DNA of 9,242 bases from Acidobacteriaceae bacterium (GTDB taxonomy: Bacteria; Acidobacteriota; Terriglobia; Terriglobales; SbA1), in contig PLEA01000579.1 of the NCBI GenBank assembly GCA_003136335.1, positions 2,483 through 11,724 on the forward strand. The letters are read 5' to 3'. The translations under genes and the position numbers were made by a program. Under the pieces are notes generated by a model that saw nothing but the letters and a program-made list of their open reading frames with translations, was not told where the DNA came from and did not search any database. Below are positions 1 through 7,701 of the stretch, piece by piece. How positions within the stretch are numbered: the stretch's first letter is position 1; each line of letters starts with the position of its first letter.

Positions 1-126
1 ACCATCTGCATGGTGACGCACGATCCGCGCTTCGCCAAGCACGCGCAACGCGAAGTGCATCTGTTCGACGGCAAGATAGTCGCAGAAGAGGAACTCCACA
101 AATTGATGCAGGATGTGCAGGCATGA
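1..126 (+). CDS. ABC transporter ATP-binding protein, C-terminal end (LolD/MacB-type)
   Basis: This is the 3' end of a gene that begins outside the window; 41 codons remain, read in frame from base 1 to the TGA at 124-126. The piece opens with TICMVTHDPRFAKHAQ, where THD is the H-loop (switch histidine) that contacts the ATP gamma-phosphate. It continues with REVHLFDGKIV, the strand-turn-strand typical of LolD/MacB/FtsE-type nucleotide-binding domains, and ends with a short acidic/helical tail. The Walker A, Q-loop, signature and Walker B motifs must lie upstream. The protein is expected to hydrolyse ATP on the cytoplasmic face and drive FtsX/MacB-type permeases, which is what the downstream genes encode. 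Family placement rests on the H-loop and tail only, so LolD, MacB-NBD and other efflux ATPases cannot be separated here. Confidence 0.9.
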   Translation, partial: TICMVTHDPRFAKHAQREVHLFDGKIVAEEELHKLMQDVQA

Positions 127-280
127 ACCGCCTTCATTTCCCGGGGGATGGCTCGCGAACGCGATTTTAGGCTCAGTTTTCTCTCGCCAGAAGCGCTGTG
201 CGGCCTGCATGCCGAGTGAGGGATCACGAAAGTCAACCCGTGGCTGCATTGCTCTACGAATGAAGCCTGGAGAGCTGGAT
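127..280 (+). other. Intergenic gap between ATPase and first permease
   Basis: The 154-nt gap is much longer than the 13-nt gaps between the permease genes. I see no convincing -35/-10 pair and no hairpin followed by a T tract. The ATPase stop overlaps an ATG in an ATGA arrangement (123-126), but that frame stops after 15 codons at 168-170. The frame of the first permease stays open upward to 113, yet the peptide it would add (with Cys/Arg-rich stretches) has no resemblance to the other permease N-termini. The gap may hold a weak promoter, an mRNA processing site or the remains of a lost gene; nothing seen decides between these. Confidence 0.4.
269..274 (+). promoter_or_regulatory. Shine-Dalgarno sequence deciding the start of permease 1
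   Basis: GGAGAG lies 6 nt upstream of the ATG at 281. It supports that start over the in-frame ATGs at 113 and 260. Starting at 281 also gives the N-terminus METLLQDLRYGF, which aligns with the first residues of the three following permeases. Confidence 0.75.
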
Positions 281-2734
281 ATGGAAACTCTACTTCAGGA
301 TCTGCGTTATGGCTTTCGCATGCTGGTGAAGAGCCCCGGCTTCACGGCGGTGGCGATCGTGACCCTGGCTTTGGGCATCGGAGCCAATACTGCTCTGTTC
401 TCCGTGATTAATGGCGTGTTGCTGAGTCCGCTCTCTTTCCCTGAACCAGACCAGCTGGTGACGCTGCACGAGAACAAGCCTAATTTTGAGGGCGGATCTG
501 TTTCCTATCCGAATTTCCGCGACTGGCAGAAGGATAACCACACGTTCTCGGCGCTAGCCTTAGGACGCACTTACGCCTTCAGCCTGACCGGCATCGGCGA
601 GGCTGAACAGGTGGGTGGAGAGTTTATCTCCTCAGATTTCTTCCCAGTGCTGGGTGTGAGACCTGTATTCGGACGCACTTTTGCCGAGGATGAGGAGCGG
701 ATCGGCGCTGGCCCCGTCGCGCTCATCAGCGCGGGATTGTGGCAGCGCAAGTTCAATTCCGCGCCCGACATTTTGGGAAAGAGCATCACTCTAGACGGCA
801 GGGACTATACCATCGTGGGAGTAATTCCCGCGAACTTCCACCTGCTGATTCCCGGCTTCCGCGACACGGCCGTGTATGCCCCCATTGGGCAATGGAGCAA
901 CCCCGTGCTGCTTCAGCGAGGCGCCGGGCTGGGATTCCACGGCATCGGCCGGCTCAAGCCTGGCGTGACGATTGAGCAGGCGCGAGCCGACATGGAACGA
1001 GTCACGCGCAATCTCGCGGAGGCATTCCCGCAAGCTGACAAAGGCATCACCGCCAAGCTGACCCCCCTCAAAGAGCAGATGGTGGGGTCGATTCGTCCTC
1101 TCCTGCTCGTTCTTCTGGCCGCGGTCGGTTTTGTGCTCTTGATTGCGTGTGTGAACGTTGCCAATCTGCAGTTGGCGCGCTCGCCCAGCCGAACGCGCGA
1201 GTTTGCGGTTCGCGCGGCATTGGGGGCAAGCCAGCGGCGCGTAGTTCGCCAGTTGCTTACGGAGAGCATCCTGCTTGCCCTGGTGGGCGGAGGGCTCGGT
1301 TTGCTCCTGGCGGCTTGGGGAACTCGTGCGGCACTCGGAGTCTTGCCCGCGACTTTACCGCGCGCCGAGCAAGTCGGGCTTGATGCACACGTGCTGATCT
1401 TCACTGCTGCCATCTCGTTGCTGGCAGGAGTTTTTTTTGGCCTTACGCCGGCGCTCAAAACATCGCGGCCCGATCTGCACGAAACGCTTAAGCAAGGCGG
1501 CCGGGGAGCAGGCGGCTCCCACCACCGCGCGCAGGATGTATTCGTGGTCGTCGAGATGGCGCTGGCGCTCGTGCTATTGACCGGCGCGGGACTGACCATC
1601 CGCAGCCTGGCAAAGCTGTGGAGCGTTGATCCCGGGTTCAATCCGCACCATGTGCTCACCTTTGGGCTCTCCCTTCCACCCTCGATGATGGCTGCAAAGC
1701 CGGATGCGATCCGCGTCGCTTTTCGTGAGTTCGATGACAAGCTCGCCTCCCTCCCAGGCATCCAGTCGGTTTCTCAGACATGGGGAGCGGTCCCCTTGAG
1801 CAGCGACGACGAACACCTTTTCTGGCTCGAGGGGCAGCCGAAACCGGCAAACGAAAACGATATGAACTGGGCCATCGACTACATCGTCGAACCGGATTAT
1901 TTGAAGGCAATGGGCATTCCGCTGCTGCGTGGCCGGTTCTTCACTGCCCAGGACAACGAGCACTCCCCACTCGTCGTTGTGGTCGATGAAGTCTTTGCCC
2001 AGAAATATTTCCCCAACCAGAATCCCGTCGGCAAGCGCATCAACTTGAACCTGTTCAATCGACCGGCGGAGATCGTCGGCGTGGTCGGGCACGTCAAGCA
2101 GTGGGGCTTGGCCACCGACGATCAGCAGTCGCTCCGCTCTGACCTCTATATCCCCTGCTTTCAGATGCCAAACGATTTTGTTGCCGGGGCGCCGTCTGGG
2201 TCAGCTGTGGTTGTGCGGGTTAGCGATGCTTCTGCCGGGATTCTCGATTCCATCCGGCAGGTTAGCGCGCAGATGAGCCACCAGCAGGTCATCTTCGGCG
2301 CGCAAACCATGGACTCTCTTATTTCCGATTCCATGGCCTCGCGCCGGTTTTCAATGATCCTGCTCGTGGTTTTCGCGACGCTGGCACTCTTGCTCGCAAG
2401 CGTGGGAATTTATGGCGTTATTTCTTACGTCGTCAGCCAACGCGCGCGTGAAATGGGCATCCGCATGGCTCTGGGAGCGCAGCCGCGCGACATTCTGCGA
2501 CTGATCCTGGGCCGTGGAGGAAAGCTTGCCGGGTTTGGGGTTGCGTTCGGACTGGCTGCCGCGCTCGGCCTCACCCGGCTCATGGCCAGTCTGCTCTACG
2601 GAGTCCGTGCCACCGATCCGCTTACCTTTGCCGGCGTTGCTTTGCTGCTGACGCTGGTTGCACTGGTCGCTGCCTATGTGCCGGCACGGCGTGCAGCCAA
2701 GGTCGATCCCATGGTGGCTCTGAGATTCGAATAG
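281..2734 (+). CDS. ADOP-family ABC transporter permease 1 (duplicated MacB/FtsX permease)
   Basis: This 817-aa inner-membrane permease has a normal length for the ADOP family. Seen order: cytoplasmic N-terminal helix LLQDLRYGFRML; TM1 about 22-46; first MacB-like periplasmic domain about 50-270; FtsX block with TM2 about 275-297, coupling helix REFAVRAALGA (306-316), TM3 about 329-350 and TM4 about 371-392; linker; TM5 about 420-441; second periplasmic domain about 445-687 with LLRGRFF and NPVGKRI motifs; TM6 about 690-714, coupling helix [11 protein letters not shown] (723-733), TM7 and TM8; then tail [17 protein letters not shown]. The two halves repeat the MacB permease plan, so one chain could act as a fused dimer powered by ATPase subunits. 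It is the most divergent of the set (GFRMLVKSPGF at the N-terminus, LLSPLSF instead of LLRPLPY). An eight-T tract lies in the TM4 codons. Substrate is unknown; export or lipid/peptide extraction is inference from MacB and LolCDE. Confidence 0.95.
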   Translation: METLLQDLRYGFRMLVKSPGFTAVAIVTLALGIGANTALFSVINGVLLSPLSFPEPDQLVTLHENKPNFEGGSVSYPNFRDWQKDNHTFSALALGRTYAFSLTGIGEAEQVGGEFISSDFFPVLGVRPVFGRTFAEDEERIGAGPVALISAGLWQRKFNSAPDILGKSITLDGRDYTIVGVIPANFHLLIPGFRDTAVYAPIGQWSNPVLLQRGAGLGFHGIGRLKPGVTIEQARADMERVTRNLAEAFPQADKGITAKLTPLKEQMVGSIRPLLLVLLAAVGFVLLIACVNVANLQLARSPSRTREFAVRAALGASQRRVVRQLLTESILLALVGGGLGLLLAAWGTRAALGVLPATLPRAEQVGLDAHVLIFTAAISLLAGVFFGLTPALKTSRPDLHETLKQGGRGAGGSHHRAQDVFVVVEMALALVLLTGAGLTIRSLAKLWSVDPGFNPHHVLTFGLSLPPSMMAAKPDAIRVAFREFDDKLASLPGIQSVSQTWGAVPLSSDDEHLFWLEGQPKPANENDMNWAIDYIVEPDYLKAMGIPLLRGRFFTAQDNEHSPLVVVVDEVFAQKYFPNQNPVGKRINLNLFNRPAEIVGVVGHVKQWGLATDDQQSLRSDLYIPCFQMPNDFVAGAPSGSAVVVRVSDASAGILDSIRQVSAQMSHQQVIFGAQTMDSLISDSMASRRFSMILLVVFATLALLLASVGIYGVISYVVSQRAREMGIRMALGAQPRDILRLILGRGGKLAGFGVAFGLAAALGLTRLMASLLYGVRATDPLTFAGVALLLTLVALVAAYVPARRAAKVDPMVALRFE
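1431..1438 (+). other. Eight-T homopolymer inside permease 1
   Basis: The run encodes part of Val384 and all of Phe385-Phe386 in TM4. The aligned positions of the other three permeases carry mixed codons (GTC ATC TTT, ATT TTG GCG, TTG ATC TTC) with no run. Adding one T would bring a TAA into frame at 1489-1491 and give a 403-aa product ending just after TM4. Removing one T would lead to a TGA at 1578-1580. Whether slippage occurs is unknown. Confidence 0.9.
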
Positions 2735-2803
2735 GAGGACGCCAACGATGAACGGCTTGATCCAGGATCTTCGCTATGCACTGCGCCAACTGCGCAAGAG
2801 CCC
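2705..2803 (+). repeat. Gene-junction direct repeat, copy 1
   Basis: This copy spans the last codons of permease 1, the 13-nt spacer and the first codons of permease 2. It aligns without gaps to copies at 5145-5243 and 7603-7701. All three begin with GATCCCATGGTGGC, and GATCTTCGCTA follows at offset 61 in each. This copy is the most diverged, mainly in the spacer and first codons. Confidence 0.8.
2733..2738 (+). promoter_or_regulatory. Shine-Dalgarno sequence of permease 2, overlapping the permease 1 stop
   Basis: AGGAGG overlaps the TAG stop (2732-2734) of permease 1 and sits 9 nt before the ATG at 2748. A ribosome ending permease 1 would cover this site, which favours translational coupling. 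Confidence 0.85.
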
Positions 2804-5174
2804 AGGGTTCACTGCGGTTGCGCTGATTACGCTGGCGCTCGGCATCGGTGCAAACACCGCCATCTTCTCGGTGGTGAACGCGGTTCTATTGCGACCTCTG
2901 CCGTATCTTCATCCCAATCGCCTGGTGTTCTTGGCCGAGTCCTCGAAGCAGGTTCCAGACGTGAGCATCTCGATGGCCGACTTCGACGACTGGCGCGCGA
3001 TGAATTCCGTCTTTGAGAGCACGGTCGCCTACCAGTCGGAGAACGTCACCCTCACCGGACAGGGCCAGGCGGAGGAGCTTCGGATGCGCCGCGTAACCGC
3101 GGGACTCTTTCCAACTCTTGGGGTCAGGCCGATCTTGGGCCGGCCTCTAGGGCCGGAAGATGACAAAGTAGGAGCGCCGCCGGTGGTGATGCTCAGCGAT
3201 GCCCTGTGGGCAAACAAATTCGCCCGCGATCCGAATGTCATCGGCAAGCCGCTCACACTCGATGGCGAAGCCTTCACCGTCATCGGAGTGCTCCCCAACA
3301 GCCAGTTTCACGAAAACTGGAAGCATTTTGACATCTTTACTTCGCTGTGGCGCCTGGAAAACCAGTTTGGTGGCCCCACCCGCCGCGACAACCATCCGGG
3401 GATTTACGCCTACGCGCTACTGAAACCCGGCGTCACCGTCGAACAGGCCCGCGCCCAGTTAGATTCAATTGCCGGGCGGCTCGCCAACCAGTATCCCAAA
3501 TCAAATCTGGGGATCACTATATCGGTGGAACCGTTGCTCGGCGCAATTGTTCAGGACGTGCGCGGGTTGCTGCTGATCCTATTGGGCGCGGTGGGATTTG
3601 TGCTGCTCATTTGCTGCGCCAATGTGGCCAACCTGCTGATGGCGCGCGCGACCGAGCGTCAGAGGGAAGTGGCGATTCGAAAAGCTCTGGGCGCGGGGCG
3701 ATGGCGTCTGGCTCGCCAGCTCTTGACGGAGAGCATTCTGCTGGCGTTTCTTGGCGGTGTTTTCGGTCTTTGCATTGCCTGGTGGGCAACGCGAGGGCTG
3801 GCGAATGCGGCATCAGGAGCTGTTCCGAGAATCGGAGATGTCAGTGTGGACGGTTGGGTTCTTTCCTTCACCCTTGGGCTTTCTCTTCTTACTGGAGTCA
3901 TCTTTGGGGTGTTTCCAGTTCTTCACAGCTCCCATGCCGATGTTAGCGACGCTCTGAAAGAAAACAGCGCCGGCAGCGGTACTGGCAAAGTTCGCGAGCG
4001 ACTGCGCGAAGTGCTGGTCGTAGGTGAGTTAGCCATCTCACTCGTGCTTCTCGTCGGCGCCGGACTGACTCTCGAAAGCCTGTTCCACGTCCTGCGAGCC
4101 GACCCTGGATTCAAGCCCGATGGGGTGTTGACGGCCCGCGTTTCTTTGCCCGAACTGAAATACAAGACTGACGATCAGCGCCGGCAACTCGTGGCTCGGC
4201 TTACGGAGAAGCTGGCGAGCATTCCTGGCGTGCAAGCCGCCGGATTCAAGGACCCGCTCCTCGGCGGTTGGCAAAACTCATTTGCGATCGGAGGGCGTCC
4301 GTTGCCCGACCCTGAGCATTTTCCTTCAGCGGAAATGTCCCGTGTCAGCCCCGGGGCTTTGGAGGCAATGAATTCGGAATTGCTTCGCGGCCGCTTCTTT
4401 ACTCAGGGCGACAATGAGAACACCCCGAAGGTCTGCATCATCGACGATCGGCTGGCCGGACAATACTGGCCCGGCGAGGACCCCATCGGCAAGCCAGTCC
4501 TGATGGACGAACCCAAGCCGGGCGAACAGCCTCCGGTTACCACCGTGGTTGGCGTCATTCACGAAATCAAGAACTACGGCGTGGACCAGCCGGTCTTGCC
4601 CGAAATTTTTGTTCCGTTTGCGCAGAGGCCGAGCAGTGGGGGCAATCTCGTGATTCGTTCCACCGCGGATGTGAGTGGCACTACCGCCGTCATGCGCGCG
4701 GCCACTCAATCACTCGATCCAGATTTGCCAGTTTACGATGTGCGGACCCTGGAAAGCTTTGTCGCAGAAAATGTCGCTCCGCGGCGTCTCTCCGTTCTCC
4801 TTCTGAGTCTTTTCGCCGGACTCGCATTGGCGCTCGCCACCGTGGGTATCTATGGGGTGATGTCTTATAGCGTCACGCAGCGCCATCGTGAAATCGGTAT
4901 CCGCATGGCCCTGGGTGCACAGACCGGCGACGTACTCACCCTGGTAGTGAGGCAAGGAACGTGGCTCACGGTAGTCGGTGTTGGTATTGGGCTAATCGGC
5001 GCGCTGGCAGCCACCAGGCTAATCGCACGCCTGTTATTCGGCATTCGACCAAGTGACCCGGTCACCTTCATCACGGTCGCGCTGCTGCTGAGCCTGATAG
5101 CTCTGGTTGCAAGTTACATCCCTGCGCGCCGCGCCGCGCGGATTGATCCCATGGTGGCTCTGCGCTACGAGTGA
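2748..5174 (+). CDS. ADOP-family ABC transporter permease 2
   Basis: This is a complete 808-aa permease of the same plan. Seen: N-terminal [20 protein letters not shown]1 about 22-46; periplasmic domain 1 about 50-270, with [27 protein letters not shown] and [16 protein letters not shown]2 about 274-297 (containing [10 protein letters not shown]); coupling helix [11 protein letters not shown] (306-316); TM3 about 329-350; TM4 about 370-392; TM5 about 422-442; periplasmic domain 2 about 445-678, with [13 protein letters not shown] and [12 protein letters not shown]6 about 681-706; coupling helix [11 protein letters not shown] (714-724); TM7, TM8 and tail [17 protein letters not shown]. It starts 13 nt after permease 1 and is followed 13 nt later by permease 3, so it belongs to the same transcript. 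The ATP-binding Walker motifs of true MacB are absent, so energy must come from a separate ATPase, plausibly the one ending at 126. Substrate is unknown. Confidence 0.96.
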   Translation: MNGLIQDLRYALRQLRKSPGFTAVALITLALGIGANTAIFSVVNAVLLRPLPYLHPNRLVFLAESSKQVPDVSISMADFDDWRAMNSVFESTVAYQSENVTLTGQGQAEELRMRRVTAGLFPTLGVRPILGRPLGPEDDKVGAPPVVMLSDALWANKFARDPNVIGKPLTLDGEAFTVIGVLPNSQFHENWKHFDIFTSLWRLENQFGGPTRRDNHPGIYAYALLKPGVTVEQARAQLDSIAGRLANQYPKSNLGITISVEPLLGAIVQDVRGLLLILLGAVGFVLLICCANVANLLMARATERQREVAIRKALGAGRWRLARQLLTESILLAFLGGVFGLCIAWWATRGLANAASGAVPRIGDVSVDGWVLSFTLGLSLLTGVIFGVFPVLHSSHADVSDALKENSAGSGTGKVRERLREVLVVGELAISLVLLVGAGLTLESLFHVLRADPGFKPDGVLTARVSLPELKYKTDDQRRQLVARLTEKLASIPGVQAAGFKDPLLGGWQNSFAIGGRPLPDPEHFPSAEMSRVSPGALEAMNSELLRGRFFTQGDNENTPKVCIIDDRLAGQYWPGEDPIGKPVLMDEPKPGEQPPVTTVVGVIHEIKNYGVDQPVLPEIFVPFAQRPSSGGNLVIRSTADVSGTTAVMRAATQSLDPDLPVYDVRTLESFVAENVAPRRLSVLLLSLFAGLALALATVGIYGVMSYSVTQRHREIGIRMALGAQTGDVLTLVVRQGTWLTVVGVGIGLIGALAATRLIARLLFGIRPSDPVTFITVALLLSLIALVASYIPARRAARIDPMVALRYE

Positions 5175-5243
5175 AAGGAGGCGAACCATGACAGGACTGT
5201 TGCAAGATCTTCGCTACGCACTGCGCCAACTGCGCAGGAGCCC
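5145..5243 (+). repeat. Gene-junction direct repeat, copy 2
   Basis: This copy spans the end of permease 2, the spacer AAGGAGGCGAACC and the start of permease 3. By eye it differs from copy 3 at about 15 of 99 positions with no gaps, the differences being mostly third-codon changes. It lies 2440 nt after copy 1. Confidence 0.85.
5175..5181 (+). promoter_or_regulatory. Shine-Dalgarno sequence deciding the start of permease 3
   Basis: AAGGAGG begins right after the TGA of permease 2 and lies 6 nt before the ATG at 5188. It rules in favour of 5188 over the in-frame TTG at 5107, which would lie inside permease 2 and add 27 residues with no match in the paralogues. Confidence 0.9.
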
Positions 5244-7632
5244 CGGCTTTACCGCGGTTGCGGTGATTACCCTAGCGTTAGGAATTGGCGCCAACACCTC
5301 AATTTTCAGCGTAGTGAATGGAGTTCTGCTGCGTCCGCTAACGTTCAAAGATCCCGACCGCCTGGTTCGGGTTTGGCATGTTCCCCCGCCGAAGAGTTTT
5401 CCCGGAATGACGACCTTCTCGGTCTCCGCGGCAAACTATTTGGATTGGGAGCGCCAGAATCACGTTTTCGAACGGATGGCGATCTACACCTACCGCGGGT
5501 TCACTCTGACTGGCGGTGACAAGCCGGAGCAGGTCGATGGGTGCGCTGCGACGTCCGGTTTCTTCTCGACCTTGGGAGTTCAGCCCGTGCTGGGCCGTGG
5601 GTTTCTCCCGGAGGAGGATCAACCTGGCCACTCCAATGTTGTGGTGCTCAGCCATCGCCTCTGGCAAGAGCATTTCGGATCGAATCCTGCCATCGTCGGC
5701 CAGAACATCAACATGGATGGCCAGAGCTATCTCGTGGCCGGCGTTATGCCGGCGAGCTTTCAGTTTCCGGACTTTGCACAGATGTGGACACCCATGGCTT
5801 GGACGGACAAGGAGCGAGCCGTCCGCGGAGAGCATCACTCCGTGGTCGTCGCTCGCCTCAGGCCAAACGTTGATTGGAAGCAAGCTCAAGCGGAGATGAA
5901 CACGATCTCCAGCCGGCTGGAGCAGCAGTATCCTGAGGACAACAAAGGATGGGGCGCCGTGGTCGTGCCCTTGCATGACGATCTAGTCAGTGATGTGCGG
6001 CCGGCATTGCTGGTTTTGTTGGGAGCTGTAGCTTTCGTTCTTCTCATCGCCAGCGTCAATGTGGCCAACCTTGCATTGGCGAGGACTTTCAGCCGCCAGA
6101 AGGAAATTGCGATTCGAACTGCGCTAGGGGCCAGTTCAACCCGCGTGCTCCGGCAAATTCTTACTGAGTCCGTAATCCTCGCCTTCGCGGGCGGGACCTT
6201 GGGGCTGACTTGGGCTTCCGCCGGGATCCGTCTGATCATGGCCTTTCTGGCAGACAAGCTTCCCCACTCGATTGATGTCGGGCTGGATGGCAAGGTTCTC
6301 GGCTTCACAGCCGTCATTTCCATAGCCACGAGGATTTTGGCGGGAGTTCTTCCGGCGCTGCGCTTGACGCGGGGCGACGTGAATCAGTCGCTGAAACAAG
6401 GACTGGGGCGCACCGATGCGGATTCCAGCGGGAATCGCACTCGCAGCATTCTGGTCGTTTCGGAGGTCGCCCTTTCGCTCATCTTGCTAGTGGGCGCAGG
6501 CCTCATGATTCGTAGTTTTCAGAGTCTGCACGGCGTAAATCCAGGATTTGAGTCGCACCATGTCTTGACCATGAGCGCAATGGTATCTCGGGCGAAATTT
6601 TCGGGGCCGGCCCAGCAGGTCAACTTCTTCGAGCAAGTACTGCAGCGGGTGCGAGCGTTACCCGGCGTCGAATCCGCGGGAGTGGTTGACGACATTCCTC
6701 TGGACAATGGAGGTTCGCATCAGCCCATCGCGATCGAAGGCCGCCCTAGGGTGCCGATGTCGGAGCAACCTGAGGTGGATGTTCGTCTCATCAGCCCAGG
6801 TTACATGAGCGCACTGCACATTCCGAACCTGCGTGGCCGCGACCTCAGCGATACCGATATCGCGGGAAGGTCGGCAGTGATCCTGATCAGCGAATCGATG
6901 GCTCGGCAGTTCTGGCCGGGCGAAGACGCTCTCGGCAAGCGGCTCACCTTGACCTTCTCTCCCGATGCAGTCCGCGAAGTGGTTGGAATTGTGGGCGACG
7001 TAAAGCTCGACGGTCTCGATCAAACCCGTCCGAGTGCAACTCTCTATTTCCCGCTGGATCAGCTTTCCGTGCCTTCGACGGGAGGATGGAATTCATTTCC
7101 GATGACGCTAGTGGTTCGTTCGACTGGTTCCTCAGGCATGGCCTCCGCCGTGTCGAATGCCGTTCACGAGATCGATCGCGCGATGCCACTACGCGACATC
7201 ATGACCATGGATGACTTAGTTTCGAATTCTTTATCCCAGCAGCGGTTCAACATGCTGCTGCTGGGGGCGTTCGCCGCACTCGCCTTGTTGTTGGCCGCCG
7301 TGGGCATCTACAGCGTGCTGTCTTACAGCGTGAAACGGAGCGTGCGAGAGATCGGAATCCGCCTGGCTCTGGGCGCCAGGCTTGGCGATGTGCTGCGCAT
7401 GGTTGTGTTCGAGGGCATGAAGCCAACCTTGCTGGGGGTTGCGATAGGCGTAGCTGGGGCACTCGCTTTGGGACGCGTTTTGTCCGGCCTCATCTACGGC
7501 GTGAAGCCAACCGATCCCATTACTTTTGTAGCAGTGACATTTCTGCTGGCTGGGATCGCATTGATCGCCAGCATTATTCCAGCCTATCGGGCGACAAAGG
7601 TCGATCCCATGGTGGCGTTGCGTTACGAATAG
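5188..7632 (+). CDS. ADOP-family ABC transporter permease 3
   Basis: This is a complete 814-aa permease. Seen: N-terminus [17 protein letters not shown]1 about 22-46; periplasmic domain 1 about 50-269, with [16 protein letters not shown] and [13 protein letters not shown]2 about 273-296 ([12 protein letters not shown]); coupling helix [11 protein letters not shown] (305-315); TM3 about 327-350; TM4 about 369-392; linker with LKQGLGR; TM5 about 420-441 ([17 protein letters not shown]); periplasmic domain 2 about 445-685, with [17 protein letters not shown] and [14 protein letters not shown]6 about 688-713; coupling helix [11 protein letters not shown] (720-730); TM7, TM8 and tail [15 protein letters not shown]. 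Oddity: TM4 reads [15 protein letters not shown], with Arg382 where permeases 1, 2 and 4 have Gly. The reading frame is otherwise intact. It has 13-nt gaps on both sides, so it is an internal member of the operon. Function is as for its neighbours: a membrane subunit of an ABC export or extraction system, substrate unknown. Confidence 0.96.
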   Translation: MTGLLQDLRYALRQLRRSPGFTAVAVITLALGIGANTSIFSVVNGVLLRPLTFKDPDRLVRVWHVPPPKSFPGMTTFSVSAANYLDWERQNHVFERMAIYTYRGFTLTGGDKPEQVDGCAATSGFFSTLGVQPVLGRGFLPEEDQPGHSNVVVLSHRLWQEHFGSNPAIVGQNINMDGQSYLVAGVMPASFQFPDFAQMWTPMAWTDKERAVRGEHHSVVVARLRPNVDWKQAQAEMNTISSRLEQQYPEDNKGWGAVVVPLHDDLVSDVRPALLVLLGAVAFVLLIASVNVANLALARTFSRQKEIAIRTALGASSTRVLRQILTESVILAFAGGTLGLTWASAGIRLIMAFLADKLPHSIDVGLDGKVLGFTAVISIATRILAGVLPALRLTRGDVNQSLKQGLGRTDADSSGNRTRSILVVSEVALSLILLVGAGLMIRSFQSLHGVNPGFESHHVLTMSAMVSRAKFSGPAQQVNFFEQVLQRVRALPGVESAGVVDDIPLDNGGSHQPIAIEGRPRVPMSEQPEVDVRLISPGYMSALHIPNLRGRDLSDTDIAGRSAVILISESMARQFWPGEDALGKRLTLTFSPDAVREVVGIVGDVKLDGLDQTRPSATLYFPLDQLSVPSTGGWNSFPMTLVVRSTGSSGMASAVSNAVHEIDRAMPLRDIMTMDDLVSNSLSQQRFNMLLLGAFAALALLLAAVGIYSVLSYSVKRSVREIGIRLALGARLGDVLRMVVFEGMKPTLLGVAIGVAGALALGRVLSGLIYGVKPTDPITFVAVTFLLAGIALIASIIPAYRATKVDPMVALRYE

Positions 7633-7701
7633 AAGGAGACGAATCATGACAGGGCTGCTGCAAGATCTTCGCTATGCTCTGCGCCAACTCAGCAAGAGCC
7701 C
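7603..7701 (+). repeat. Gene-junction direct repeat, copy 3
   Basis: This copy spans the end of permease 3, the spacer AAGGAGACGAATC and the start of permease 4. It lies 2458 nt after copy 2. Coding constraint explains much of the similarity on both sides, but not the matching spacer. Confidence 0.85.
7633..7638 (+). promoter_or_regulatory. Shine-Dalgarno sequence of permease 4
   Basis: AAGGAG directly follows the TAG of permease 3 (7630-7632) and lies 7 nt before the ATG at 7646. The whole spacer differs from the permease 2/3 spacer at only two of 13 bases. Confidence 0.88.

Noticed and set aside
201..214. CGGC/GCCG inverted repeat in the ATPase-permease gap as a terminator
   Set aside because: The stem is only four pairs and no T tract follows.
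113..280. Earlier in-frame starts for permease 1 (113 and 260)
   Set aside because: They would add 56 or 7 residues with no match in the paralogues. The ATG at 281 has GGAGAG 6 nt upstream and gives the conserved N-terminus.
913..1761. Long open frame on the minus strand (282 codons) inside permease 1
   Set aside because: The plus-strand frame has clear family motifs along the whole stretch. The antisense peptide is Arg/Ser/Pro-rich, as expected from the complement of a GC-rich gene, and shows no domain.
5107..5187. In-frame TTG start for permease 3
   Set aside because: It lies within the C-terminal coding region of permease 2. The ATG at 5188 has a perfect AAGGAGG and the family N-terminus.
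281..7632. Naming the permeases macB, lolC or ftsX
   Set aside because: They lack the fused ATPase of MacB and are twice the size of LolC, LolE or FtsX, with a duplicated core. Only the ADOP family fits length and motifs.
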